A stretch of 64,000 bases of DNA from Paenibacillus tyrphae (GTDB lineage Bacteria; Bacillota; Bacilli; Paenibacillales; NBRC-103111), in assembly GCF_024158745.1 (NCBI RefSeq), contig NZ_JAMZAW010000030.1, forward strand, positions 32,100-96,099. Reading direction: 5' to 3'. This document shows, piece after piece, positions 38,860 to 46,822 of the stretch (the stretch's first letter is position 1; each line of letters starts with the position of its first letter). The notes beneath the pieces are model-generated. The model was not told the origin of the DNA and did not search any database. It saw only the letters and a program-made list of their open reading frames with translations. Both the position numbers and the translations under genes were made by a program.

Positions 38860-39912
38860 TCAAGTCAGCTTGACGGTCCAGTCGGCTTCCTTCAGCCACG
38901 TTCCCGATTCGAACGCCCGGCCGCGCAGCGTCACTTTGTCTCGATATACCTGCACATACAATCCTTGCGCCTTCTCCTTGGCCGCATTTTGATAATTGCG
39001 GTTCAGCACACGTCCGACCGAGGAGTTATGAAAATAGTGAAAGCTTTCTTTGACATAATGCTCCACCGTGCCTTGAAAATCCTGATGCCGATGCCCGCAG
39101 AACACGAACACGTTGTTGTAAGGCTTCAAGAGCGCGCGGAATTTTTTCGCCGGAATCAATTGGTGCATCCCCCCGTCTTGTCCGGCGGGTGGCAGCGGCT
39201 GATGGGTCATGATGAAGACGGGCTTGCCGTCCTTGTGCGAAGCCAGCCGTTCCTTCAACCAATCCAATTGTTCGTCGGAATACCATGCCCCTTCGCCTAC
39301 CTCGGGCTTCTCCTGCACATAAGCCTCCTGCGACAGCAGGATCAAGTGATACCCTTTCTCCCAAGCGTCGTGATAAGGCTTCGACAACCCGAAAAACTTC
39401 TGGAACCGCTCGCGCGATTGCCAGTCGGTCTTGCCGTTGGGCATCGTGTCTTTATTGAAAGCCCCTTTCCGGTCGATCCAAATGTCATAATAATCGTGGT
39501 TGCCCATGTTGGCGTAAACCGGGGGCAGCTTGTAAGCGGACAACGTTTTTTTCAGCTCTTTGTAGTCCCTATCCCGCCCGTAGTCGGTCACGTCGCCCGT
39601 CAGCACCAGCGCCTCGACCGGCGATTCGAACTGCTTTATATCGTCAAGCGCTTGCTTCAAATGCCGGACCGTATTAGGATCGTCAGGCGACACGTGCAAA
39701 TCGCTGAGAATCATGAACGAGAACAATGGCGCTGCCGGATCGGGATTCGTCCCCGGTTCCGTCTTTGGCAGCGCGATGCCGTCCGGCGCTTGTGCCCCGC
39801 CGACCGTCTGCCGGTCGGCCGATTGCTGCAGCAGCTTGATCAGTCCTGTGAGCGCCGCCCCGATCATGACCAGAAGTCCGAGCATCCAGCGTATAAAAGC
39901 GCGTCTGGACAT
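38860..39912 (-). CDS. membrane-anchored calcineurin-like metallophosphoesterase
   Basis: A 350-residue protein with an N-terminal signal anchor (about 8-26, after RRAFIRW) and a two-metal phosphoesterase domain: LSDLH near 70, LTGDVTD near 103, MGNHDYYD near 132, the His of MTHQP near 228 and GHRHQDF near 270. The catalytic domain should lie outside the cytoplasm. The family includes cAMP phosphodiesterase-like and wall-associated enzymes; substrate unknown. Ribosome site AAGGGGG. Confidence 0.85.
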   Translation of the reverse strand: MSRRAFIRWMLGLLVMIGAALTGLIKLLQQSADRQTVGGAQAPDGIALPKTEPGTNPDPAAPLFSFMILSDLHVSPDDPNTVRHLKQALDDIKQFESPVEALVLTGDVTDYGRDRDYKELKKTLSAYKLPPVYANMGNHDYYDIWIDRKGAFNKDTMPNGKTDWQSRERFQKFFGLSKPYHDAWEKGYHLILLSQEAYVQEKPEVGEGAWYSDEQLDWLKERLASHKDGKPVFIMTHQPLPPAGQDGGMHQLIPAKKFRALLKPYNNVFVFCGHRHQDFQGTVEHYVKESFHYFHNSSVGRVLNRNYQNAAKEKAQGLYVQVYRDKVTLRGRAFESGTWLKEADWTVKLT

Positions 39913-40000
39913 GTAAAGATCCCCCTTGCGTTAGCCGGCACTGTACACTCCATCATACCATATTTCAAGAGGTGAAAAAAAGACGCAACATACGACAGAA

Positions 40001-40038
40001 AAAAAGAGCAGAACCCGGCGCAACCGGATCTGCTCTTT
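40001..40038 (-). terminator. terminator of zwf
   Basis: Nine-bp outer arms (about 40004-40012, 40029-40037) extended by CCGG/CCGG pairing, followed leftwards by seven T in the RNA sense, 22 bases past the zwf stop. Confidence 0.85.
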
Positions 40039-40059
40039 CGGTTTTCTTTCGACTAGCCA

Positions 40060-41580
40060 TTACATTTGGGTATGTCCCCAAGTGACTTCGCCTTCGTCCT
40101 GCCCGTTAACCGGCCACCAGCGGAAGCCGTCTTCGGCAACGAGCTGCTGCCCCTGCTCCGGTCCCCAAGTGCCTGCCGTATACAGGTGCAAATCGTCCGT
40201 ACGCTCACCCCATGCCGAGGCGATTTTGTCGACATATTTCCATGCCAGCGCGACCTCGTCCCAGCGGGTGAAGTACGTGGAATCCCCGCGGGCGGCGTCG
40301 TAGAGCAGCCGCTCGTACGCTTCCGGCGTGTTCAGCCCGACCTGGCAGCTCTGGCAGAAATCCATCGCGACCGGAACGATTGTTCCTTCCGATCCCGGCT
40401 GTTTGGCGTTCATTTTGAAGTAAATGCCTTCCATCGGGTTGACGCGGAACACGAGCAGGTTCGGTTCCAACTTGTGCTTGCGCGACAAGTAAACGTTGTT
40501 CGGCACGTTCTTGAACTCGACGACCACTTCCGTCGTTTTCACCGGCAATCGTTTGCCCGTCCGGATATAGAACGGGACGCCGGCCCAGCGGAAGTTGTCC
40601 ACGAATACGCGGGCGGCAAAATACGTCTCCGTCGTCGACTCCGGATTGACCTTGTCTTCGTCACGGTAGCCGCGCACCTGCTCGCCTTTGATATTGCCGG
40701 CGGTGTACTGTCCGCGCACCGTATTGGCCCGCACTTCCGACGCGGTCTGGAAGCCGCGCAGACTGCGGAACACCTTCACCTTCTCGTCGCGGATATCCTC
40801 CGGATGCATCCGGCTCGGGGGCTCCATCGCCATGATAGCCAGCATCTGCAGCATATGGTTTTGTCCCATGTCGCGAAGCGCACCCGAATGCTCGTAATAG
40901 CCGCCGCGTTCTTCCACGCCTACGGTTTCGCTCAGCGTGATTTGAATGTTGGCGATGTACTTATTGTTCCACAGCGGCTCGAAAAAGGCGTTCGCGAACC
41001 GGACGACGTTGATGTTCTGCACCATTTCCTTGCCGAGGTAATGGTCGATGCGGTAAATGTCCTGCTCCTCGAACACCCGGCGGATTTCGGTGTTCAGCTT
41101 CTCAGCGGATGGAAGATCGTAGCCGAACGGCTTCTCGATCACAAGCCGGTGCCAGCCGGCCCCTTCGAGCAGTCCGCCCGCCTTGAGATTGTGCGACACA
41201 TTACCGAACAGCTCCGGCGCCAAGGCCAAGTAAAACAACCGGTTGCCGCCGATATCGAATCTGACGTCGAGCCGGTCGGTCAGCTCGCGGAGCTGCCGGA
41301 AGCCGTCAACGTTATTAATGTCCAGCGACATGTATTCAAAATGCTCGGCAAATGCATCCCATTGCTCGTCCTTCGTCACGTTGTAGCGTGCGAATTCTTG
41401 AATCGATTCGTAGACGTCGTCGCGGAACTGGTCGTTCGTGCGCGAACGCCGCGCGAGGCCGATTACCGCAAATCGGTCGCCCAGCTTGCGCTCACGGTAC
41501 AGGCTGTAAAACGCCGGGAATAACTTGCGCCGGGCCAAGTCCCCGGTCGCTCCGAAAATCAAAAACACGGCACTCGTCAT
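40060..41580 (-). CDS. zwf: glucose-6-phosphate 1-dehydrogenase
   Basis: A 506-residue enzyme, first step of the oxidative pentose phosphate pathway, giving NADPH. The coenzyme motif GATGDLARRK is at 9-18 and the substrate signature RIDHYLGKE near 180 carries the catalytic His region. Full family length. GAGGA precedes the ATG by 9 bases. The upstream gap 41581-41815 contains an inverted repeat (41622-41628 with 41643-41649) that would lie in the zwf leader. Monocistronic with a clear terminator. Confidence 0.97.
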   Translation of the reverse strand: MTSAVFLIFGATGDLARRKLFPAFYSLYRERKLGDRFAVIGLARRSRTNDQFRDDVYESIQEFARYNVTKDEQWDAFAEHFEYMSLDINNVDGFRQLRELTDRLDVRFDIGGNRLFYLALAPELFGNVSHNLKAGGLLEGAGWHRLVIEKPFGYDLPSAEKLNTEIRRVFEEQDIYRIDHYLGKEMVQNINVVRFANAFFEPLWNNKYIANIQITLSETVGVEERGGYYEHSGALRDMGQNHMLQMLAIMAMEPPSRMHPEDIRDEKVKVFRSLRGFQTASEVRANTVRGQYTAGNIKGEQVRGYRDEDKVNPESTTETYFAARVFVDNFRWAGVPFYIRTGKRLPVKTTEVVVEFKNVPNNVYLSRKHKLEPNLLVFRVNPMEGIYFKMNAKQPGSEGTIVPVAMDFCQSCQVGLNTPEAYERLLYDAARGDSTYFTRWDEVALAWKYVDKIASAWGERTDDLHLYTAGTWGPEQGQQLVAEDGFRWWPVNGQDEGEVTWGHTQM

Positions 41581-41735
41581 GGCTTCAGGTCCTCGTTCTT
41601 TCTATAGAGAATAGGAGATAAGGAACGGCAATTGTTTCCTGTCCGTTCCCTTTACCCCTTTAGCATATCGAAAACCGACAAGAGATTCAATACTCTGTCG
41701 AATGCAAGCGCGTTCACGGAAAATAGGCATGCGCA

Positions 41736-41755
41736 TACGGGACATTTGTCCCGTA
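41736..41755. promoter_or_regulatory. perfect 20-base palindrome, probable operator
   Basis: Arms TACGGGACA and TGTCCCGTA around a TT centre. It is 61 bases before the start of the LSm-like gene, in the zwf/LSm-like divergent region. A second small inverted repeat (CGGC, 6 bases, GCCG) follows at 41759-41774. It looks like a repressor site; the protein is unknown. Confidence 0.5.
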
Positions 41756-41815
41756 CAACCGGCACAAATGCCGCATAGTCTGAAGTGTAGAACTCAACTT
41801 CGGAGGTGACCTCGC

Positions 41816-42175
41816 GTGAGACCGATTCATCCGATTAACGAAGAACAATGCAGGCCGTATTACGGCCAACCGGTTTTCATTATATTGAAGGACGGTACGG
41901 AGCTTGTCGGCACGCTCAGCCGGTTGGACAAAGGAAAGCTCTATTTGAACGAGACGGCGGCCGGCATTCAATCAAATGCGTCCGCCAAAAGCAAACGAAG
42001 CGGAGCAAACAGCAGCAGTCTCGGAAAAGCCCGCGCCCAAACGAAAAAATCCGACAAGCCGACAACAACCGCCGCGAACGAAGCGTTCCCCGTGCCTTAT
42101 CCGGACTCCGAGCTGTTTGGCAGTCCCTTTGAATTGGACGTCGCTAGTGTCGGGGCCCTGATCGTGCCCAGCTAA
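41816..42175 (+). CDS. small LSm-like protein, unknown role
   Basis: A 119-residue protein with a GTG start seven bases after a strong GGAGGTGA site. Residues 15-45 (PVFIILKDGTELVGTLSRLD, then LYLNET) read like the Sm1 strands of bacterial LSm/Hfq-like small proteins; a basic Ser/Lys/Thr-rich stretch (50-85) and a short hydrophobic end follow. The divergent neighbour is zwf. I infer an RNA-binding-like fold but would not assign a function. Confidence 0.6.
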   Translation: MRPIHPINEEQCRPYYGQPVFIILKDGTELVGTLSRLDKGKLYLNETAAGIQSNASAKSKRSGANSSSLGKARAQTKKSDKPTTTAANEAFPVPYPDSELFGSPFELDVASVGALIVPS

Positions 42176-42196
42176 CGCCGCCAGCATAACGCAACA

Positions 42197-42239
42197 ACAC
42201 CAAGGCTTTCCCCGCCATCGTTCGGGAGAGCCTTGGTGT
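42197..42239. terminator. long hairpin between convergent genes
   Basis: 16-bp arms (42197-42212, 42224-42239) with one mismatch and an 11-base loop, but no T run on either side. It probably terminates or protects both the LSm-like and the acetyltransferase transcripts. Confidence 0.6.
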
Positions 42240-42254
42240 CGGCGGCATCTGCGG

Positions 42255-42701
42255 CTAGCCCAGCCGCTTCATCATCATATAACAGCGAAGCCTGGCGTCG
42301 TAGTGAACCGTATCGTAGCCTTTTTGTACATAGAAAGTCTGAGCTTGCGTATTCGCATCGTCCACCCATAGAACCACTTCACGGCATCCCCGGTCCCCCG
42401 CCGTACGCTCCGCCTGATGCATCAAGCGCGTGCCAATTCCGCGGCCCTGGAACTTTGGGTTCACCGCCAGCATATCGACAGACAGGCGCTTATCCCGATC
42501 CACGCGCAGCGCAATAAATCCGACCGGCAAGCGTCCGGCCGCGGTATCGACGTAGGTGACGCAGGATTTCAGCCGTTTGAGGATATCCGTACGGCTCACG
42601 CGAAGATCGGGTACCGTTTGCCGCGCAAAGGGAAGGAGCAGCTTTTCCACCAATCCGTATATAATGCCGTCGTCCTGCCGGGGAATGCGTTTTCGGAGCA
42701 T
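42255..42701 (-). CDS. GNAT family N-acetyltransferase
   Basis: A 148-residue acetyltransferase. The acetyl-CoA loop is in NPKFQGRGIGTRLMHQAE near 85, and the C-terminal FYVQKGYDTVHYD is the usual GNAT ending. Start at ATG 42701 behind a GGCGG site; an in-frame ATG at 42725 has no ribosome site. The acceptor molecule is unknown. Confidence 0.82.
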   Translation of the reverse strand: MLRKRIPRQDDGIIYGLVEKLLLPFARQTVPDLRVSRTDILKRLKSCVTYVDTAAGRLPVGFIALRVDRDKRLSVDMLAVNPKFQGRGIGTRLMHQAERTAGDRGCREVVLWVDDANTQAQTFYVQKGYDTVHYDARLRCYMMMKRLG

Positions 42702-42810
42702 GGCTAAGACCGCCTTTCTGCGCATAAAGTTTAAGTACTTTATCGTATGACAGGCGGTAGCGGAACGTTAAGAAGAAATAATCGCGAGGCAAAAAAAAAA
42801 GCATGCCGCG

Positions 42811-42900
42811 TTACTTTTTGTACTTTTTGCCGACAAACATCATAAACAGCACGCTGACAAGCAAAACGGCGGCGATAACAATCCATTGAACCCAATTCAT
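42811..42900 (-). CDS. 29-residue single-helix membrane miniprotein
   Basis: The frame reads MNWVQWIVIAAVLL then VSVLFMMFVGKKYKK: a short polar start, one clear transmembrane helix and a basic C-terminal tail. AAAGGAG lies 13 bases upstream, rather far. A ten-base T run (RNA sense) follows soon after the stop. The hydrophobic design and positive tail look selected, but the gene is short and the ribosome site is not ideal. Confidence 0.5.
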   Translation of the reverse strand: MNWVQWIVIAAVLLVSVLFMMFVGKKYKK

Positions 42901-42983
42901 GTGCTGACGCGAGCTCCTTTGACAGGTTTTGATTGATAAATCATCATACTGCATCCTTTTGCAGCCTGTCAAGCATGTATCCG

Positions 42984-43012
42984 TTTACGAGCGGAATGTC
43001 TTCCGCTATAAT
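42984..43012 (+). promoter_or_regulatory. sigma-A promoter with internal palindrome
   Basis: TTTACG (42984-42989), 17-base spacer, TATAAT (43007-43012). The spacer contains a perfect inverted repeat (AGCGGAA, TGTC, TTCCGCT at 42990-43007). Start of transcription is expected near 43019, with the ATG of the next gene at 43052. Confidence 0.65.
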
Positions 43013-43051
43013 GTAAAGAAAAATGTTCCATTGACAGTGAGGTGATCGGGC

Positions 43052-43747
43052 ATGATCGCTCCGATTCAGAGCGTGATTCGTTCGTATCAAATTCATAAGC
43101 AGTGGTTTGCCTTGGAAGACCGACACAGAAGACAAGAAGACTTAACAGGCAAACGTTACCGTGGACGACCGCAGAAAGGAACGGGACAACCCTCCTATGC
43201 GTTTGACCGCTTTGCCGAGCGGGCGGCAGGGGATGCAAGAACCATCGTCACGGCGGCAGGCACCTTGAAAGAAACGGCGGAGAACGCCAGAGCCGCCCTG
43301 CAAAGCAACGGCGCATCGCTCCGGCTGGTAGAAGGGCTTGTCGGAGGCTACAACGAGCTGGCGAACGCCTTGTCCGAAGCCGGCGTCCTTCTGCGGCCCG
43401 CATGGAGAAAGCAGGGGCTCGGCGCCCCCGCCGAGGAAGAGCTTGACCGGCTGGGCGTGATCCCGCAGGCCGACGGCACCTTAAGCTTGGACGAGCATAA
43501 GCTGCAGACGCAGCTCGACGGCGGGGACAAGCATGCGAATGCCGTGCTTCAGGGCATCGACGGTTGGATATTGCGCCTGACGCAGGCGGCTGCCGCCCTG
43601 CATGCCATCCCTCCGGCGGACCTGCTGGAGCGGCACGATTCGGAAGCCCGCGCCTTCGGTCACTATACCGCGCTGCCGGGCAAACGGCCGCACAGCTATT
43701 GGCCTGTTCCGCCGCTCAAGGGCATTCTTATGAATGTTCGCTATTAA
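43052..43747 (+). CDS. unknown protein with a FliD-like central segment
   Basis: A 231-residue protein starting at an ATG behind GAGGTGATC. Residues 100-150 (LVGGYNELANAL ... LGVIPQADGTLSLDEHKLQ) resemble the coiled C-terminal region of the flagellar cap protein FliD. The N-terminal third is polar and the last 50 residues are unremarkable. There is no signal peptide and no flagellar neighbour, and the protein is much shorter than FliD. It has its own sigma-A promoter. Confidence 0.6.
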   Translation: MIAPIQSVIRSYQIHKQWFALEDRHRRQEDLTGKRYRGRPQKGTGQPSYAFDRFAERAAGDARTIVTAAGTLKETAENARAALQSNGASLRLVEGLVGGYNELANALSEAGVLLRPAWRKQGLGAPAEEELDRLGVIPQADGTLSLDEHKLQTQLDGGDKHANAVLQGIDGWILRLTQAAAALHAIPPADLLERHDSEARAFGHYTALPGKRPHSYWPVPPLKGILMNVRY

Positions 43748-43764
43748 GAAGCTTCGTTCGTGCA

Positions 43765-44046
43765 TCAAGAAGGCTGGCGTCCGCTTCGTACCGCCAATGC
43801 GTGCCGGATGGCGGCAGCCTTCACTTTTTCCTTGCGCTCGTGCTCCGGCAGAGCAAAGAAACCGTCCAGCTTGTATAAGGCGAGCAGCGCTTCCTCGGCG
43901 GCGAGGCGCGCTCCCGCCTCCTGCTGCAATAAATAGAAAGCGACCTGATAGCAATACACTTCGTACCGCTTCAACAGCTCCGTTTTTTCCCCGAACGTTA
44001 ATGGAATGCTGGTTTCATTCCGGTTTTTAACGGCTAATCCGTTCAT
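43765..44046 (-). CDS. small unknown helical protein
   Basis: A 93-residue, mostly helical cytoplasmic protein with a central YEVYCYQVAFYLLQQE and a charged HERKEKVKAAAIRHAL end. The middle faintly recalls sigma-factor region 2, but the length and lack of a DNA-binding part argue against a sigma factor. AGGAG lies 10 bases before the ATG. It is convergent with the FliD-like gene, 17 bases away. Confidence 0.55.
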   Translation of the reverse strand: MNGLAVKNRNETSIPLTFGEKTELLKRYEVYCYQVAFYLLQQEAGARLAAEEALLALYKLDGFFALPEHERKEKVKAAAIRHALAVRSGRQPS

Positions 44047-44244
44047 CCGGCTCTCATCTCCTCTCCTTGATGTCCATGATCCGTTGTATATATTTTACTA
44101 TTCCTGTGATCCGACAAACGGAACGGATTCCTCGACTTGGAGCATCTATATCTATATAGACGCATGAAACGTGTCAAAACTCACATTTATTAAGAAAACT
44201 TTAAAATTGAATATCGCAAAAGGCTCCAAAATACGACATGCAAG

Positions 44245-44300
44245 CAAAAAAAGCTCCCAAGTAGGCAATCCCGACATCTTCGGGGCCTCTTGAGAGCTTA
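44245..44300 (-). terminator. terminator of the lia operon
   Basis: A long interrupted hairpin (about 44251-44268 paired with 44283-44299) followed leftwards by seven T in the RNA sense. It lies directly after liaR. Confidence 0.85.
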
Positions 44301-44311
44301 TTACCGTGATA

Positions 44312-44959
44312 TTACTCGACCAAACCGTTCTTGTACGCATAAATGGCGGCCTGCGTGCGGTCCTCCACCCCAAGCTTAGCCAAAATGTTGGTGACGTGAA
44401 ACTTGACCGTTTTGACCCCGATGAACAGCTCGTCGGCCACGTCCTGATTGGACTTGCCTGCGGCAATGAGCCGGAGCACCTCCATCTCGCGTTCGGTCAA
44501 TTCTTCATGCGGCTGCGCAGCCTGCTTCGGCCCGCGGAAGCGATTCATCAGCTTGGAAGCGACTTGGGATTCCAGCACCGACTGGCCTTTGACGGCCGAG
44601 CGGATCGCTTGGGCGATTTCGGCGGCACGCGACGTTTTCAGCAAGTAGCTGAACGCTCCCGCTTCGATCACGGGGTAAATCTTTTCGTCGTCAATAAAGC
44701 TGGTCAGCACGATCACCTTGCATTCCGGGTGCTGCTGCAGCAGACGCCTGGTCGTCTCGATGCCGTCCATGCCCTCCATGACCAAATCCATCAGCACCAC
44801 GTCCGGCTTGTATTCCAATGCCAGCCGGATGCCTTCCTGCCCTCCGCTCGCTTCGCCGACCACCTCGATATCGTCCTCCGTGCTCAGCACGGCGGCAAGA
44901 CCGATGCGAACCATTTCATGATCGTCGACCAGCAGCACTTTAATCGTCGTCTCTTCCAA
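44312..44959 (-). CDS. liaR: LiaR/VraR-type response regulator
   Basis: A 215-residue NarL/LuxR-type regulator. Receiver: DDHEMVRIGL at the start, phospho-acceptor Asp near 55 (LMDLVMEGMDG), Lys in LLKTS. LuxR-type helix-turn-helix at about 150-205 (LTEREMEVLRLIAAGKSNQD). The VLMDLVMEGMDGIE text is close to LiaR and VraR, which answer damage to the lipid II cycle. The TTG start at 44959 is 8 bases after AAGGAGG and overlaps liaS by 20 bases. A palindrome fitting its expected site lies upstream of the operon (49170-49187). Confidence 0.88.
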   Translation of the reverse strand: MEETTIKVLLVDDHEMVRIGLAAVLSTEDDIEVVGEASGGQEGIRLALEYKPDVVLMDLVMEGMDGIETTRRLLQQHPECKVIVLTSFIDDEKIYPVIEAGAFSYLLKTSRAAEIAQAIRSAVKGQSVLESQVASKLMNRFRGPKQAAQPHEELTEREMEVLRLIAAGKSNQDVADELFIGVKTVKFHVTNILAKLGVEDRTQAAIYAYKNGLVE

Positions 44960-46016
44960 TCTCAAGTCCTCCTTCCGCCATAATCGGAATGCGAATTTCA
45001 ATGCGCGTTCCTTTGCCCGGCGCCGTGATTAAGTTGAGCGAGCCTCCAATTTCGTTCACCCGCTCCCGCATCGTCACCAGCCCGTACGAAGCTTGTTTTT
45101 TCATATCGAGCTCGAAGCCGACGCCGTTATCCCGAATGAGCAGCCGCACCGCATCGCTTGACGGCTGGGTCAGCTTCACCTCCAGCTTTGTCGCTTTGGA
45201 GTGGCGAAGCGCATTGGATAACGCCTCCTGTACGATACGGAACAGGTGATCCTCAATCCCGTTCGGCAGCTTGATGTCTTCGGTCAGCTCGCAGTCGATC
45301 TGCATCGGCACTTTCGAAGACAGCTCCTGCACCAGCTCGATCAAGCCTTCGGCCAGACGTTTGCCTTCCAGATGCACGGGACGCAGATGAAGCAGCAAAG
45401 CGCGCATTTCCGACTGCGCTACCGAGGCCATTTCCTCAATGAGGAAAATTTGCCGCTGCGCCTTCTCGAAATCTTTGTCCAACGTCCGGCCGACGGCCGT
45501 CGCCGTCATCGAGATCGCGAAGAGCTGCTGGCTCACGGCGTCGTGCAGCTCCCTTGCCAGCCGCTGCCGCTCTTCCACGATAGCCGAATATTTCGCTTTT
45601 TGCGCCAGCTGGGCATTATTGCTGGACAAACGCTGCAGCGAGGAAACTTGATCTTCCCATTTTTTGGTGATCGCATTCAATTGATCGCCGAGCCGGCCGA
45701 TCTCATCCTCGCCGAGCGGCGGCACCGAACGGCTCAGGTTGCCCTTTTCCAGCGACAGCATCACTTCGCGCAGCGTCTCCAGCCGGTGCTTCATCCGGCT
45801 GCTATACCACAAGCCGTACGAGCCTCCGACCGCTGCAACGATCGCAATCAGCGTCAGGCTCATGCGCACGCCTTCCTGCCACGTTTCGAAAGCGTTCAAG
45901 TAGCCGTTCGACTGCAGGAAATAAACGATCACGGCAAACAAAACAAGGCTGAGCCCAATGGACTCCGCCATGCTTCGCCATATCATGTTGGTTAACCGCT
46001 TGTCATGTCCGTCCAT
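44940..46016 (-). CDS. liaS: LiaS-type sensor histidine kinase
   Basis: A 358-residue kinase with two N-terminal helices (about 18-38 and 52-70) and a very short outside loop, so it is an intramembrane-sensing kinase. HAMP follows, then a HisKA_3 domain with His near 155 (LARELHDAVSQQ) and an ATPase domain (EALSNALRH, DNGVGF). It lies between liaF and liaR, the standard LiaFSR order. ATG at 46016 behind GGAGG; an upstream in-frame start at 46043 overlaps liaF. Confidence 0.9.
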   Translation of the reverse strand: MDGHDKRLTNMIWRSMAESIGLSLVLFAVIVYFLQSNGYLNAFETWQEGVRMSLTLIAIVAAVGGSYGLWYSSRMKHRLETLREVMLSLEKGNLSRSVPPLGEDEIGRLGDQLNAITKKWEDQVSSLQRLSSNNAQLAQKAKYSAIVEERQRLARELHDAVSQQLFAISMTATAVGRTLDKDFEKAQRQIFLIEEMASVAQSEMRALLLHLRPVHLEGKRLAEGLIELVQELSSKVPMQIDCELTEDIKLPNGIEDHLFRIVQEALSNALRHSKATKLEVKLTQPSSDAVRLLIRDNGVGFELDMKKQASYGLVTMRERVNEIGGSLNLITAPGKGTRIEIRIPIMAEGGLEIGRDDD

Positions 46017-46035
46017 TCCTGCCGTCCTCCGTGCA

Positions 46036-46686
46036 TCAAACAATTTTTATATCTATATCGGCTACGATATACGAAATTTCCAGCTTCACCTGACGGTCCG
46101 CCGTCCAGTAATTGGGCGACTGCCATACCATCTTGTTCAGCACGCCTGCCTCTTTGTCATACCCGATGCTCGTTTGTCCGAACAAGACGGAGGCCGTAAC
46201 GGTAAGACCCACATCCTCCGGAACGATCAGATCGATATCGGCGATGACCCCCTGCAAAATAATCGTCGTCTCCTTCTGCTCGTGGATCGCATAGGTCAAA
46301 TCCATCTGCAGCTCCCCCAGCACGTTCCAGATCGACATGTTACGCAGAACCCAAGGCTCCCGTCCCCACCGGATGCTGTCGATTATGCTTTGCTTTCGGT
46401 AATGGTGCTCGCTGCGGTGAATTTTACGCGATTTATTGTAGAAGAAGCCGAGCGAAATGAGGACAATGGCCAAGATCAGCGTAAAATTGCCCCCCGCGAG
46501 GAGCAGCAGGCCAATCACCATCATGATGTAGCCTTTGCGCTCGGCGCCCGAACGCACCTTATATACTCCCAGCAAGAGCAAAAAGAGGGCAAGCACGGTG
46601 AAAAATCCGAGATGATTGTCCGCCAGAAGGAAAAGCCCTGCGCCGATCAAGACCAGCGCGATGTTGCGGTTTCGTTTGCGGTTCAT
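46036..46686 (-). CDS. liaF: LiaF-type inhibitor of LiaS
   Basis: A 216-residue membrane protein with three or four hydrophobic segments in the first 90 residues (NIALVLIGAGLFLLAD, GYIMMVIGLLLLAGG, LILAIVLISLGFFY) and a beta-rich C-terminal domain (LQGVIADIDLIVPEDVG ... IVADIDIKIV) typical of LiaF/VraT (DUF2154). In relatives it holds LiaS inactive until the envelope is stressed. It precedes liaS by 19 bases and is separated from the PspA gene by a hairpin. Confidence 0.88.
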   Translation of the reverse strand: MNRKRNRNIALVLIGAGLFLLADNHLGFFTVLALFLLLLGVYKVRSGAERKGYIMMVIGLLLLAGGNFTLILAIVLISLGFFYNKSRKIHRSEHHYRKQSIIDSIRWGREPWVLRNMSIWNVLGELQMDLTYAIHEQKETTIILQGVIADIDLIVPEDVGLTVTASVLFGQTSIGYDKEAGVLNKMVWQSPNYWTADRQVKLEISYIVADIDIKIV

Positions 46687-46724
46687 CCGTGTCGCCCCCT
46701 TTCCCAGTAAATTCTGGTTGATCC

Positions 46725-46770
46725 GGCAAAAGCCACAGCGCCTTACAGAAGGACGTCCATGGCTTTTGCC
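46725..46770 (-). terminator. perfect 11-bp hairpin between liaH and liaF
   Basis: Arms GGCAAAAGCCA (46725-46735) and TGGCTTTTGCC (46760-46770), 24-base loop, no separate T run. It may be a partial terminator or RNA processing point separating the effector genes from liaFSR. Confidence 0.6.
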
Positions 46771-46822
46771 TTACATAGCATATCACAAGTGCCGCTTTTG
46801 CTCCAACGCTTTTTCGTGAAGA

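Noticed and set aside
40066..41523. 485-codon open frame opposite zwf
   Set aside because: zwf on the minus strand is full length with all motifs; the antisense frame has no domain or ribosome site of note.
43765..44046. Possible small sigma factor
   Set aside because: A faint region-2-like stretch but no region 4 and only 93 residues; left as unknown.
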